NCBI GenBank assembly: GCA_905235375.1
Contig: CAJOLH010000007.1
Span: forward strand, 1-60,893
Source of the DNA: an uncultured Bacteroidales bacterium
GTDB taxonomy: Bacteria > Bacteroidota > Bacteroidia > Bacteroidales > UBA3663
Direction: 5' to 3'
Length of the DNA: 60,893 nt
Shown here piece after piece: positions 53,844 through 60,893 of the stretch; the first letter of the stretch is position 1; each line of letters begins with the position of its first letter. The notes below the pieces were generated by a model. That model was not told the DNA's origin. It was given only the letters and a program-made list of their open reading frames with translations, and searched no databases. A program made the translations under genes and the position numbers.

Positions 53844-53904
53844 AATGATAAGTTCCTTCACACCTCTTAATTCCTATCATTATTAATTATTAATTGAATC
53901 ACAG

Positions 53905-54693
53905 GTGGCCACCAAGAATAAGTTAGCCAAATTTGCCGATATGGCCAGCTACCCGAACTGCCTCCAATATTCTTTTGAGCAGTTGCAGACAACTGGATTC
54001 CCGCTGAAGGGACGTTGGCATGAAGATTACTTCCACAACGAGCATCCCATTGTGCTCGAACTGGGTTGCGGCAAGGGGGAATATACCGTTGGCCTTGCTC
54101 GACGCTATGCCGACAAGAACTTCATCGGCATCGACATCAAGGGGGCTCGTATGTGGACGGGTGCGACAGCAGCACTGAAAGAACAGCTCGACAATGTAGC
54201 CTTTGTGCGCACTCACATCGAACTGATCGAGCAGTTCTTCGCGCCAGGCGAAGTGTCGGAGATTTGGATAACTTTTTGTGACCCACAAATGAAGAAGGTC
54301 TCGAAACGGCTTACTTCTACGCGCTTCATGAACCGCTATACACACATCATGCAACCCGGTGGATTGGTTCATCTGAAGTGTGACTCGAATTTTCTCTTCA
54401 CCTACACCGAAGAGATGGCTAAGGTCAATCACCTTGAGGTATTGGCTTCCACGCGTAATCTTTATTCGCCAGAGTCCGCTTGCGATGCTGGAGTCCCCAT
54501 CGAGTGGGATGCTCTTCGAACCATTCAGACAGCATACGAGAAACAATGGCTTGCTCGCGGCAAGGACATCAAGTACATGCTACTTCGCCTTTGGCCCCAT
54601 GATGAGTGGATTGAACCCGATGTCGAGATACCACTTGACGATTATCGCTCGTACAATCGCGATAAGCGCAGTTCGCTGGAACAGCACGTCTAA
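53905..54693 (+). CDS. trmB: tRNA (guanine46-N7)-methyltransferase
   Basis: A 262-residue TrmB protein that makes m7G46 in tRNA. Motif I is VLELGCGKGEYTVGLA, a later acidic strand is NFIGIDIKGARMW, and IWITFCDPQMKK is the tRNA-side motif. The start is GTG at 53905 (MATKNKLAKFAD), which matches the family's start; the first ATG (53941) would remove conserved residues. It is 62 nt after pepD with an AT-rich TTAATTATTAATTG spacer. Confidence 0.93.
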   Translation: MATKNKLAKFADMASYPNCLQYSFEQLQTTGFPLKGRWHEDYFHNEHPIVLELGCGKGEYTVGLARRYADKNFIGIDIKGARMWTGATAALKEQLDNVAFVRTHIELIEQFFAPGEVSEIWITFCDPQMKKVSKRLTSTRFMNRYTHIMQPGGLVHLKCDSNFLFTYTEEMAKVNHLEVLASTRNLYSPESACDAGVPIEWDALRTIQTAYEKQWLARGKDIKYMLLRLWPHDEWIEPDVEIPLDDYRSYNRDKRSSLEQHV

Positions 54694-54710
54694 AATAAAA
54701 ATCATAAATA

Positions 54711-55823
54711 ATGGCTCTATATCCCAAACTTATCCTTGATGCCCTGGCACAGGTCATCTATCCTGGCACCAAAAAGAATCTCGTTGAGAGCGAGATGGTA
54801 GCCGATGATATGCGAATCGAAGGGAAACAGGTTTCCTTCACGCTAATCTTCGACAAACAAACCGACCCCTTCATGAAGTCGGTGCTTCGTGCTGCTGAAG
54901 CCAACATCAAACATGCCTGTCAGATGGTAGGCGAGGAGGTCGAAATTGATATTAAGGTAAAAACCAGGCAGGCACCACGGCCTGAACCCGAGAAGCAGCT
55001 TCCCAATGTCAAGAACATCATTGCTATTGCTTCGGGTAAGGGCGGTGTAGGCAAAAGCACGGTATCGGCTAACCTGGCTGTCGGACTCTCTATGCTTGGT
55101 TACAAGGTCGGACTGCTCGATGCCGACATCTTTGGTCCCTCCATACCCAAGATGTTCGGCCTTGAAGATTTCCAGGCTTATGCCATCCACAAGGATGGTC
55201 GCGACTTGCTCGTTCCTGCTGAGCAATATGGAGTGAAGATACTTTCGGTGGGATTCTTTATCGACCCTAACTCGGCCACTATCTGGCGTGGCTCGATGGC
55301 AGGCTCTGCAATCAAGCAGTTTATTGGCGATGCCGATTGGGGCGAGTTGGACTATTTCCTCATCGACCTTCCTCCTGGAACCAGCGACATCCATCTCACC
55401 ATCGTCCAGACTCTTGGCCTGACTGGAGCCGTTGTCGTCAGCACTCCGCAGGAAGTGGCACTTGCCGACTGTCGCAAAGGTATAGATATGTTTCAGAACG
55501 AAAAGATCAACGTCCCTGTGCTCGGCCTTGTGGAGAATATGGCTTGGTTTACGCCTGCCGAACTTCCACAAAATAAATACTACCTCTTTGGGAAAGAGGG
55601 CGTGAAGCGGCTGAGCGATGAGACCGGACTTCCCCTGCTCGCACAGATACCAATCGTGCAGAGCATCTGCGAAAATGGCGACGGAGGCACGCCTATCGTC
55701 TTGAACCACGACTCGATGGTAGGTCAGTCATTCCTTAGCCTTGCACAATCAGTAGTAACTCAGACGAATCTACGCAATGCCAATCAACCCCGCACACAAC
55801 GCGTTCGCGTCAGCACCGATTAA
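54711..55823 (+). CDS. Mrp/ApbC family iron-sulfur carrier ATPase
   Basis: A 370-residue P-loop ATPase of the Mrp/NBP35 group. An N-terminal DUF59-like domain (about residues 1-90) precedes SGKGGVGKST near residue 107, then LDADIFGPSIPKMFG and LIDLPPGTSDIHL. The region where many Mrp proteins carry a CxxC cluster ligand reads ENMAWFTPAELPQNKYYLFGKEG, with no cysteine pair, as is usual in Bacteroidetes. Its last 47 bases overlap the asparaginase gene in another frame. Confidence 0.92.
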   Translation: MALYPKLILDALAQVIYPGTKKNLVESEMVADDMRIEGKQVSFTLIFDKQTDPFMKSVLRAAEANIKHACQMVGEEVEIDIKVKTRQAPRPEPEKQLPNVKNIIAIASGKGGVGKSTVSANLAVGLSMLGYKVGLLDADIFGPSIPKMFGLEDFQAYAIHKDGRDLLVPAEQYGVKILSVGFFIDPNSATIWRGSMAGSAIKQFIGDADWGELDYFLIDLPPGTSDIHLTIVQTLGLTGAVVVSTPQEVALADCRKGIDMFQNEKINVPVLGLVENMAWFTPAELPQNKYYLFGKEGVKRLSDETGLPLLAQIPIVQSICENGDGGTPIVLNHDSMVGQSFLSLAQSVVTQTNLRNANQPRTQRVRVSTD

Positions 55824-56856
55824 ACCCGAGCTACCACATGTATTGATCATTTATACCGGTGGAACCATCGGTATGGTTCAGAATCCCTATACGGGGGCAC
55901 ACGAACCACTTGACTTCAGCCACCTTCTCAGTCATGTCCCTGAGTTGCAAAGTATCTCGGTCAACTTTAATACCATTCAGTTTGACCCGCCTTTGGATTC
56001 TGCCAATATGAATCCGACTCATTGGGCCAATATGGTACACGTCATTGTTGATAACTATAACAGGTACGACGGTTTCGTCGTGCTCCATGGAACAGACACA
56101 ATGGCTTATACCGCCTCTGCCCTCAGCTATATGCTTCAGAACCTTGCCAAACCCGTGATTCTGACGGGTTCGCAGCTGCCTATCGGTGTACTTCGCACCG
56201 ATGGTAAGGAGAACCTGATTACAAGCATAGAGATTGCAGCAGCAAAAGACCGTATCGGTATGCCGATGGTTCCTGAAGTGTGCATCTACTTCCAGGGTTC
56301 GCTGTTCCGTGGCAACCGTGCCAAGAAGCTCAGCAGCGAAGAGTTCAAGGCATTCTCTTCGCCCAACTATCCGCCATTGGCTCGTGTGGGCGTTCACATC
56401 ACATGGGCACATCACCATATCAATCATATCTCGAACGAAGGAACAATTGTTCCATATTATAGAATGGGTACGAATGTGGTGATATTGCGACTTTTCCCGG
56501 GCATCACCCAAGAGATCATCGAAGCAGTTTTGGGAATACCTTCCCTGCGTGGTGTCGTGCTCGAAACTTATGGCGCGGGCAATGCCATGACCTACGATTG
56601 GTTCCTGAATGCTCTTCACAATGCCGTCAAGCGGGGTATTATTATTATTAATGTATCACAATGCCTGGGCGGTTCGGTCGAAATGGGCATCTACGAAACC
56701 GGCAATCAGCTCAGCAAGGCTGGTGTAATCGGTTCGAAGGATATGACAACCGAAGCAACTGTAGTCAAGCTGATGTTCCTTTTGGGACAGGGGTATGGCC
56801 AGAAGGAAATTGAAGAACTGTTGCTTAAGAACATCTCGGGAGAAATCACCGTCTAA
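55777..56856 (+). CDS. ansA: L-asparaginase, type I (cytoplasmic)
   Basis: A 359-residue asparaginase hydrolysing L-asparagine to aspartate and ammonia. The two threonine motifs are IYTGGTIGM near residue 28 and LHGTDTMAYTA near 102, with TGSQLPIG after. No signal peptide, so type I. The ATG at 55777 lies 47 nt inside mrp in another frame; no later start leaves the first catalytic motif intact, so the overlap appears genuine. Confidence 0.92.
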   Translation: MPINPAHNAFASAPIKPELPHVLIIYTGGTIGMVQNPYTGAHEPLDFSHLLSHVPELQSISVNFNTIQFDPPLDSANMNPTHWANMVHVIVDNYNRYDGFVVLHGTDTMAYTASALSYMLQNLAKPVILTGSQLPIGVLRTDGKENLITSIEIAAAKDRIGMPMVPEVCIYFQGSLFRGNRAKKLSSEEFKAFSSPNYPPLARVGVHITWAHHHINHISNEGTIVPYYRMGTNVVILRLFPGITQEIIEAVLGIPSLRGVVLETYGAGNAMTYDWFLNALHNAVKRGIIIINVSQCLGGSVEMGIYETGNQLSKAGVIGSKDMTTEATVVKLMFLLGQGYGQKEIEELLLKNISGEITV

Positions 56857-56890
56857 GATAGTTCTTTTGTCCCCTTTCCTTTATGCATTG

Positions 56891-56950
56891 GTAACGTCCC
56901 CAAATATCCCCAAATATCCCTTAATATCCCTAAAAATCCCTTAGTATCTT
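56891..56950. repeat. Six 10-bp tandem repeats before the BKACE gene
   Basis: Consecutive decamers read GTAACGTCCC, CAAATATCCC twice, TTAATATCCC, TAAAAATCCC and TTAGTATCTT, sharing AATATCCC-like cores. They occupy the only gap longer than 100 bp between asparaginase and the BKACE gene, with the ATG 19 nt beyond. A 10-bp period places the same face of DNA at each helical turn, as operator arrays do. Confidence 0.7.
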
Positions 56951-56968
56951 AACACACACTTTAATCTT

Positions 56969-57811
56969 ATGCGAAAAATCATTGTTACCGTGGCCCCGGT
57001 ATGCCATGTGGGTAAACCTATTCCTGAAGGATGCAAGAATCCGCTTACACCCGAAGAGATTACCGAAGATGTGCTCAACTGCTATCGGGCAGGTGCTTGT
57101 CAGGTGCATCTTCACACTCGAGACCTGAAGGGCAATCCTACCTTCGAACTTGATGTCTTCAGTCAGACCATTCATGCGATACGTGAACATTCGGACATGA
57201 TTATTCAAGGCTCGACGGGTGGATTGTCTGACCTTTCGCTCGCTGATCGTTGTGTGAGCCTCAACGTGCCCGAAGTGGAAATCGCTTCGTTGAACATGGG
57301 TTCGGTCAACTTTGGCGAAACCGTCTATATCAACACCATGCCCGACTTGCGTTATTGGGCGAAGAGGCAGCAGGAAGCCAATGTCGTGCCCGAAATGGAG
57401 CTCTTCGACCTCTCGCATGTCGAATGTTGCACAAGGTTGGCCGATGAAGGAGTCATACGTCGTCCGCTTCATTACAATTTCTGTGTGGGTCCTGGTGGCT
57501 CAAGCAATCTGTCTGCTACAGGCCGTAATCTTGCCTTACTGTGCGCCCTTACAGAGCCAGGTACATCGTGGGGAATCAATCACGATTCGATGAAGGATTT
57601 TTCGATACTTGCCTGTGCCATCGGTATGGGTGCAAATGCTGTGCGTGTGGGCTTTGAGGATAGTTTCTTCTATGCAGAAGGCAAACTTGCCCGTACCAAT
57701 GCCGAACTCGTCGAGCGCCTCGTCACCCTTATCCGCGCTATGGGCTGCGAACCAGCCACGCCCGCCGAAGCCCGCGAAATGCTTGAGATTGGCTCATATT
57801 GGAATAAATAA
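56969..57811 (+). CDS. Beta-keto acid cleavage enzyme (BKACE, DUF849)
   Basis: A 280-residue TIM-barrel enzyme. BKACE members convert a beta-keto acid and acetyl-CoA to acetoacetate and a CoA ester; the first described member acts on 3-keto-5-aminohexanoate in lysine fermentation. Zinc and catalytic residues fit: VHLHTRD gives the two histidines, QGSTGG the serine and threonine, EMELFD the glutamate, and RVGFED supplies Arg, Glu and Asp in the spacing of Kce (Arg, +4 Glu, +5 Asp). The MFS gene begins one base past its stop. No lysine-fermentation genes are beside it, so the substrate is probably another keto acid. Confidence 0.9.
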   Translation: MRKIIVTVAPVCHVGKPIPEGCKNPLTPEEITEDVLNCYRAGACQVHLHTRDLKGNPTFELDVFSQTIHAIREHSDMIIQGSTGGLSDLSLADRCVSLNVPEVEIASLNMGSVNFGETVYINTMPDLRYWAKRQQEANVVPEMELFDLSHVECCTRLADEGVIRRPLHYNFCVGPGGSSNLSATGRNLALLCALTEPGTSWGINHDSMKDFSILACAIGMGANAVRVGFEDSFFYAEGKLARTNAELVERLVTLIRAMGCEPATPAEAREMLEIGSYWNK

Positions 57812-57812
57812 A

Positions 57813-59036
57813 ATGAATCGCAAAAATACCATTCTCGCACTCCTCGTAATTCTGAGTGTCATTACATTCCTCGATCGTACCTGTATCACATTCTCGAGCA
57901 TGGAGATCAAGGCCGATCTCGGCATCGACCAAAGTGGCTGGGGTTGGGTAATGAGCATCTTCACGTTGTCATACGGCTTGATGCAGATTCCCTTAGGTGC
58001 CTTGGGTGACAAGATGGGTCACCGCTGGGTACTGGCTATTATCGTGCTTTGGTGGTCAGCTTTCACCAGCTTTACGGGTTTGGCTGGTGGCTTGATGTCG
58101 ATGTTGGCTATTCGTTTCTGCTTCGGTATCGGTGAAGCAGGAGCATCCCCCTGTTCCACCAGTGTCATCAGCCGATGGTTTGAGAAGGATAAGGTCGGCA
58201 AGGCACAAGGTTATGTTTGGGCTGCCACACGTTTAGGCGGTGCTGTGGCTCCTTTCATTGTCATCCCGTTGGTCAATAATCAGGGATGGCGTTTCTCGTT
58301 CTATTTGCTTGGTGTCATAGGCGTAGTTTGGTCGGTTGTCTGGTTCTGCTACTATCGTGACAAGAAACCACAAACTGCGGTGATGGCCACGCAGGAAAAA
58401 ATCCAGAAAACTTCTGTCAAGATTCCTTGGGACATCATTTTCAGAAACAAACAGTTCTGGATGCTTTGTGCCATGTACTTTTTCTATGCCTTCGGCTCTT
58501 GGTTCTTCTTCTCGTGGTTTCCTGAGTTCATGAAGGCGGGACGTGGCTTCTCTGCCGACCAGTTGAAGTATGCGGTGGCTATTCCATTTATTATGAGTAT
58601 GTGCGGAAATATAGCAGGCGGGTACCTTACCGACAAACTCACTGCCAAGTATGGCATCCGAGTGGGACGTAAGGCGCTCGGTTCGGTATGTCTTGCCGTC
58701 TCTGCCCTTTGCATGGTGCTTGCAGCCTTTATCCCTGGCAAGATTGCAGTCTTCGTTTTCCTTTCGCTTTGCTTCGGCATATTCGACCTCATGCTCCCTT
58801 CAGCATGGGCTCTATGTATTGACTTGGGCAAAAACTTCGCAGGTTCAATCTCTGGGGCGATGAATACGTTCGGCAATTTGGGCGGTTTCTGCTGTATGCT
58901 GATGTTCGGTTATTTGCTCGATGCCACTCACAACTACAATCTCCCCCTTTATATGATTGGTGGTATGCTGATACTCTCTGCCATCCTCTTTGCGTTCATC
59001 AATCCGGAAAAACCGATTATCAATGAAACTAAGTAA
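57813..59036 (+). CDS. MFS transporter, ACS (anion:cation symporter)-like
   Basis: A 407-residue inner-membrane protein with twelve predicted helices. The loop between helices 2 and 3 reads GALGDKMGHRW, the MFS motif A; helix 4 onward GIGEAGASPCSTSVISRWF is typical of the ACS family that imports sugar acids such as hexuronates, glucarate and tartrate. The ATG at 57813 is one nucleotide past the BKACE stop; the frame's 68-residue upstream extension runs inside the BKACE gene and is not used. It overlaps the kinase gene by 14 bases. Confidence 0.9.
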   Translation: MNRKNTILALLVILSVITFLDRTCITFSSMEIKADLGIDQSGWGWVMSIFTLSYGLMQIPLGALGDKMGHRWVLAIIVLWWSAFTSFTGLAGGLMSMLAIRFCFGIGEAGASPCSTSVISRWFEKDKVGKAQGYVWAATRLGGAVAPFIVIPLVNNQGWRFSFYLLGVIGVVWSVVWFCYYRDKKPQTAVMATQEKIQKTSVKIPWDIIFRNKQFWMLCAMYFFYAFGSWFFFSWFPEFMKAGRGFSADQLKYAVAIPFIMSMCGNIAGGYLTDKLTAKYGIRVGRKALGSVCLAVSALCMVLAAFIPGKIAVFVFLSLCFGIFDLMLPSAWALCIDLGKNFAGSISGAMNTFGNLGGFCCMLMFGYLLDATHNYNLPLYMIGGMLILSAILFAFINPEKPIINETK

Positions 59037-60255
59037 TTTGCATCCTACGACGCATATGGTCGTCTTCGATGATGACCCGACAGGCATACAGACTGTCCAC
59101 GGCTGTCTGCTTGTTACCGATTGGAGCGACGAAAATATCCGTATGGCATTGCAGGACAATGTGCCATTCTTCTATATTCTAACCAATACGCGAGCACTTA
59201 CAGCCGAATCGGCACGGAAGACTTTGACTTCAGCCCTCGAAGCCGTGATTCGCGTGAATCAGGAATTTGACTATCGGCTCATCTGCGTCAGTCGAAGCGA
59301 CTCGTGTCTGCGCGGACATTTCCCTTTGGAAACCAATGTGATGCGTGACGTCCTCATGAAGCATGGCTACAAGGTATGGCCAAAGATCCCTTTTGCCCCC
59401 GCATTCATTGAAAGTGGGCGCTTTACGATAGAGGGTAAGCACTATATGCGCGATGGAGAGCGACTTATTCCAGTTTCGGAAAGCGAGTTTGCGCGCGATA
59501 ATGTCTTTGGTTACAAGCATTCTCATCTCGTAGATTATATCCAGGAGAAAGGTGGCAATCCCGAAGATTATGACATCGTGAATGCTCAAAACTATGAGGA
59601 GTTGAACACCTTCCGTGATGCGCTTTTTGCCAAATTGGAAGGGGAGGGATGTGATGTCGTGATTAGAAGTTCGTCCTCGTTACCACGTTCTATGAGCGGT
59701 ATTGCTGACAAACCCTTCCTCACTCGCCAGGATTTGGGAATCCAGTCGAATGGAACAGGCATATTCATCGTGGGTTCGCATGTGAAGAAGACTACCGAGC
59801 AGCTCGACTATCTGCTCAAGTCAGTCGGTGTAAAAGGCATCGAATTGCCGATAGATGACATCCTCAATCATTCTGAAGCCCTCATGTCCAAGACCTTGGA
59901 AACCATCAAGTCATTATCGTCCAACGGAATCACACCCGTAGTTTATACCGCACGCCAAGAGGTGCGTATCGAAGACGCAGCACAACGCCTTCTTTTGGGT
60001 CAAACAGTTTCTGATTTCCTCGTGGATATTGTCCGCAAGCTTCTTATCTGTCCAAAATATGTGGTTGCCAAGGGAGGTATTACGAGTCATGACATTTTGA
60101 CCAAAGGTCTCGCCGTCAAGACGGCTCGTGTAATGGGACAAGTCATCAACAGTGTTCCCTGTGTGATGACCGATCGCTTTCCCTACATTATCTTCCCTGG
60201 AAATGTGGGAGGTCCGCGCTCATTGGAAGAGATCTATAATATATTAAAAGGATAA
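59023..60255 (+). CDS. Four-carbon acid sugar kinase family protein (DUF1537)
   Basis: A 410-residue kinase of the DUF1537 family. The N-terminal domain has VVFDDDPTGIQTVHG, the acid-sugar-binding start, and SRSDSCLRGHF. The C-terminal nucleotide-binding domain has VVAKGGITSHDIL and PGNVGGPRSLEE. Members phosphorylate 3-oxo-tetronate, D-threonate or erythronates. The ATG at 59023 begins MKLSNLHPTTHMVVFDDD inside the end of the MFS gene. The usual partner genes (dehydrogenase, OtnC decarboxylase, OtnI isomerase, PdxA2) are absent. Confidence 0.9.
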   Translation: MKLSNLHPTTHMVVFDDDPTGIQTVHGCLLVTDWSDENIRMALQDNVPFFYILTNTRALTAESARKTLTSALEAVIRVNQEFDYRLICVSRSDSCLRGHFPLETNVMRDVLMKHGYKVWPKIPFAPAFIESGRFTIEGKHYMRDGERLIPVSESEFARDNVFGYKHSHLVDYIQEKGGNPEDYDIVNAQNYEELNTFRDALFAKLEGEGCDVVIRSSSSLPRSMSGIADKPFLTRQDLGIQSNGTGIFIVGSHVKKTTEQLDYLLKSVGVKGIELPIDDILNHSEALMSKTLETIKSLSSNGITPVVYTARQEVRIEDAAQRLLLGQTVSDFLVDIVRKLLICPKYVVAKGGITSHDILTKGLAVKTARVMGQVINSVPCVMTDRFPYIIFPGNVGGPRSLEEIYNILKG

Positions 60256-60275
60256 GATAATTCGCAAATTTTCTT

Positions 60276-60519
60276 TTTTCGGAATAACCCCCATCGTTTT
60301 TTTCGGATTCCGAAAATCTACGAAAACATCGAAATCTACGAATATTTTTTGTTGTTTGCTTGCATCACGAGGCCGGAAGAATTTTATGCACGAAGTGCAA
60401 TTTTATGCAGGTATTGCACCTGCAATTTTCCGGCAGCCAGACTTGGCTATTGATGCCAAAGCCGCTGCCATTTTATCCGCTTTCTTTTATATGTCCTAAA
60501 GCGCGCTTCTATATAACAA
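60276..60519. repeat. Structured repeat copy A
   Basis: Copy A starts with the inverted repeat TTTTCGGAAT (60276-60285) / ATTCCGAAAA (60307-60316), followed by AACATCGAAATCTACGAA, TTTTGTTGTTT, a foldable core (60372-60469), and the tail GCGCTTCTATATAACAA at 60503-60519. The same boundary elements recur 290-300 bp away in copy B with a different core. Confidence 0.75.
60372..60469. other. Cloverleaf-like core of copy A
   Basis: An outer stem GCCGGAA (60372-60378) / TTCCGGC (60428-60434) encloses the hairpins TGCACGAAGTGCA (60387-60399) and TGCAGGTATTGCACCTGCA (60406-60424). A second set follows: GGCAGC (60432-60437) / GCTGCC (60464-60469) around AGCCAGACTTGGCT. No coding signal. Possible structured RNA or recombination site. 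Confidence 0.6.
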
Positions 60520-60577
60520 CATCTAAAAACGCGGAGATGACTACAAAAATTTTTCGTCCTTTTTCGTTTTTTCGTCC

Positions 60578-60810
60578 TTTTTCGGAATTACATCCATCGT
60601 ATTTTAGTATTCCGAAAAACCACGAAAACATCGAAATCTACGAAAACATTTTGTTGTTTAGGTCGCTTCGCTCAAAATTCTCAAAAAAATATAAGAATCC
60701 CTTTTTGACAATTTTTATAATAATTTTCTTATAATTTTGAGCGCAGCGACCATAATGTTATCATTCGCTTTTGTTTTCGATATGTCGAAAAGTGCGCTTC
60801 TATATAACAA
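60578..60810. repeat. Structured repeat copy B
   Basis: Starts with TTTTTCGGAAT (60578-60588) / ATTCCGAAAAA (60609-60619), continues with AACATCGAAATCTACGAA and TTTTGTTGTTT, and ends with GCGCTTCTATATAACAA at 60794-60810. The core is different from that of copy A: a long AT-rich palindrome at 60661-60751. Confidence 0.75.
60661..60751. repeat. Long inverted repeat, core of copy B
   Basis: GGTCGCTTCGCTCAAAATT (60661-60679) pairs with AATTTTGAGCGCAGCGACC (60733-60751) with one mismatch, and TATAAGAA (60690-60697) with TTCTTATA (60726-60733). The two stems are separated by a 10-nt bulge. Both strands fold. Confidence 0.7.
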
Positions 60811-60813
60811 GGT

Positions 60814-60842
60814 GTAGGTGCCAGGCTTTTACCTAGCTCTAC
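60814..60842 (-). terminator. Possible hairpin downstream of a minus-strand partial gene
   Basis: An imperfect stem from GTAG, GC and AGG (60814-60825) to CCT, GC and CTAC (60832-60842), with small bulges, lies just past the stop of the partial minus ORF. Neither strand has a strong T-run. Confidence 0.35.
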
Positions 60843-60853
60843 AATTTTGATAA

Positions 60854-60893
60854 TCAGGTGCAAGCGATCAATTCCTTTTCCAGACGGTTCAGC
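60854..60893 (-). CDS. Possible C-terminus of a minus-strand gene
   Basis: On the minus strand the last 40 bases read LNRLEKELIACT and then TGA at 60856-60854. The short peptide has the heptad-like spacing of a helical C-terminus and enters from beyond the window. The evidence is thin; the same bases could be non-coding. Confidence 0.3.
   Translation of the reverse strand, partial: LNRLEKELIACT

Noticed and set aside
57609..57812. 68-codon N-terminal extension of the MFS transporter
   Set aside because: It overlaps the BKACE active-site end in another frame; the ATG at 57813 is right after the BKACE stop and starts the first membrane helix.
60360..60734. 124-codon plus-strand ORF
   Set aside because: It runs through the structured core of copy A and into copy B, has low-complexity phenylalanine-rich sequence and no recognisable domain.
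1..60893. tRNA genes
   Set aside because: No cloverleaf with the TTCGANTC-type loop and a matching acceptor stem was noticed; the cloverleaf-like element at 60372 lacks tRNA landmarks. A tRNA scan would be needed to be certain.

Overview
This window reads as chromosomal DNA of a Bacteroidales bacterium, most likely a member of the Prevotellaceae or a close relative. Seven upstream regions carry both halves of the Bacteroidetes promoter (a TTTG or similar -33 box about 20 nt from a TAnnTTTG -7 box), and several more carry the -7 box alone. Purine-rich Shine-Dalgarno boxes are not evident. Protein content agrees: Bacteroidetes-type LptD, DUF5686, DUF4254, DUF5715 and MG2-domain proteins, long pyrophosphate-dependent phosphofructokinase, and LytTR response regulator. 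The species cannot be fixed from the sequence alone.

Layout. 1-137 is the 3' end of an rRNA operon (5S rRNA plus hairpin). 138-5456 is a loose accessory stretch: a Vat/CatB-type acetyltransferase, a P-loop protein, a DUF1294 membrane protein translationally coupled to a methyltransferase, an esterase, an outer-membrane barrel and a decayed membrane-protein gene. 5686-6109 is a 42-bp tandem repeat array in front of a Na/phosphate symporter. 8115-15011 (minus) is a tight five-gene operon: AICAR formyltransferase, PPi-PFK, dipeptide epimerase, rsmA, dnaG. A divergent promoter pair at 15045-15123 also serves a lipoprotein glycosidase and an M15-like peptidase. 18356-24978 (minus) is a six-gene run: DUF4254, GT9, LytTR regulator, second Na/Pi symporter, thymidine kinase, and a 660-residue protein of unknown function.

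25150-38655 holds topB, lptD, hisH-hisA-hisF-hisIE, ftsE, a small nuclease-fold gene overlapping ftsE antisense, holA, ugd, and an ACT/UPF0210 pair. 38731-49118 holds an MG2-type surface protein, argS, an FeS-assembly protein, an LpxH-like hydrolase, a sugar nucleotidyltransferase, a DUF5686 outer-membrane protein, a GT2 glycosyltransferase and a SpoU methylase. 49258-56856 is a long plus-strand run (udk, mltF-like, flippase-like, pepD, trmB, mrp, asparaginase). 56969-60255 is a compact three-gene cassette: BKACE enzyme, MFS transporter and four-carbon acid sugar kinase, which looks like an uncharacterised catabolic module. The last 640 bp contain two diverged copies of a ~300-bp repeat with different foldable cores, then what may be the tail of a minus-strand gene.

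Most of the window is housekeeping. The parts most worth a second look are the 56969-60255 cassette, the paired structured repeats at 60276-60810, the 42-bp minisatellite, the hairpin that buries the start codon of a 53-codon ORF at 18245, and the palindromes around ugd that contain promoter-like -7 boxes. I saw no CRISPR array, insertion sequence, prophage or tRNA gene. All functional calls come from reading motifs by eye; no database search was possible.
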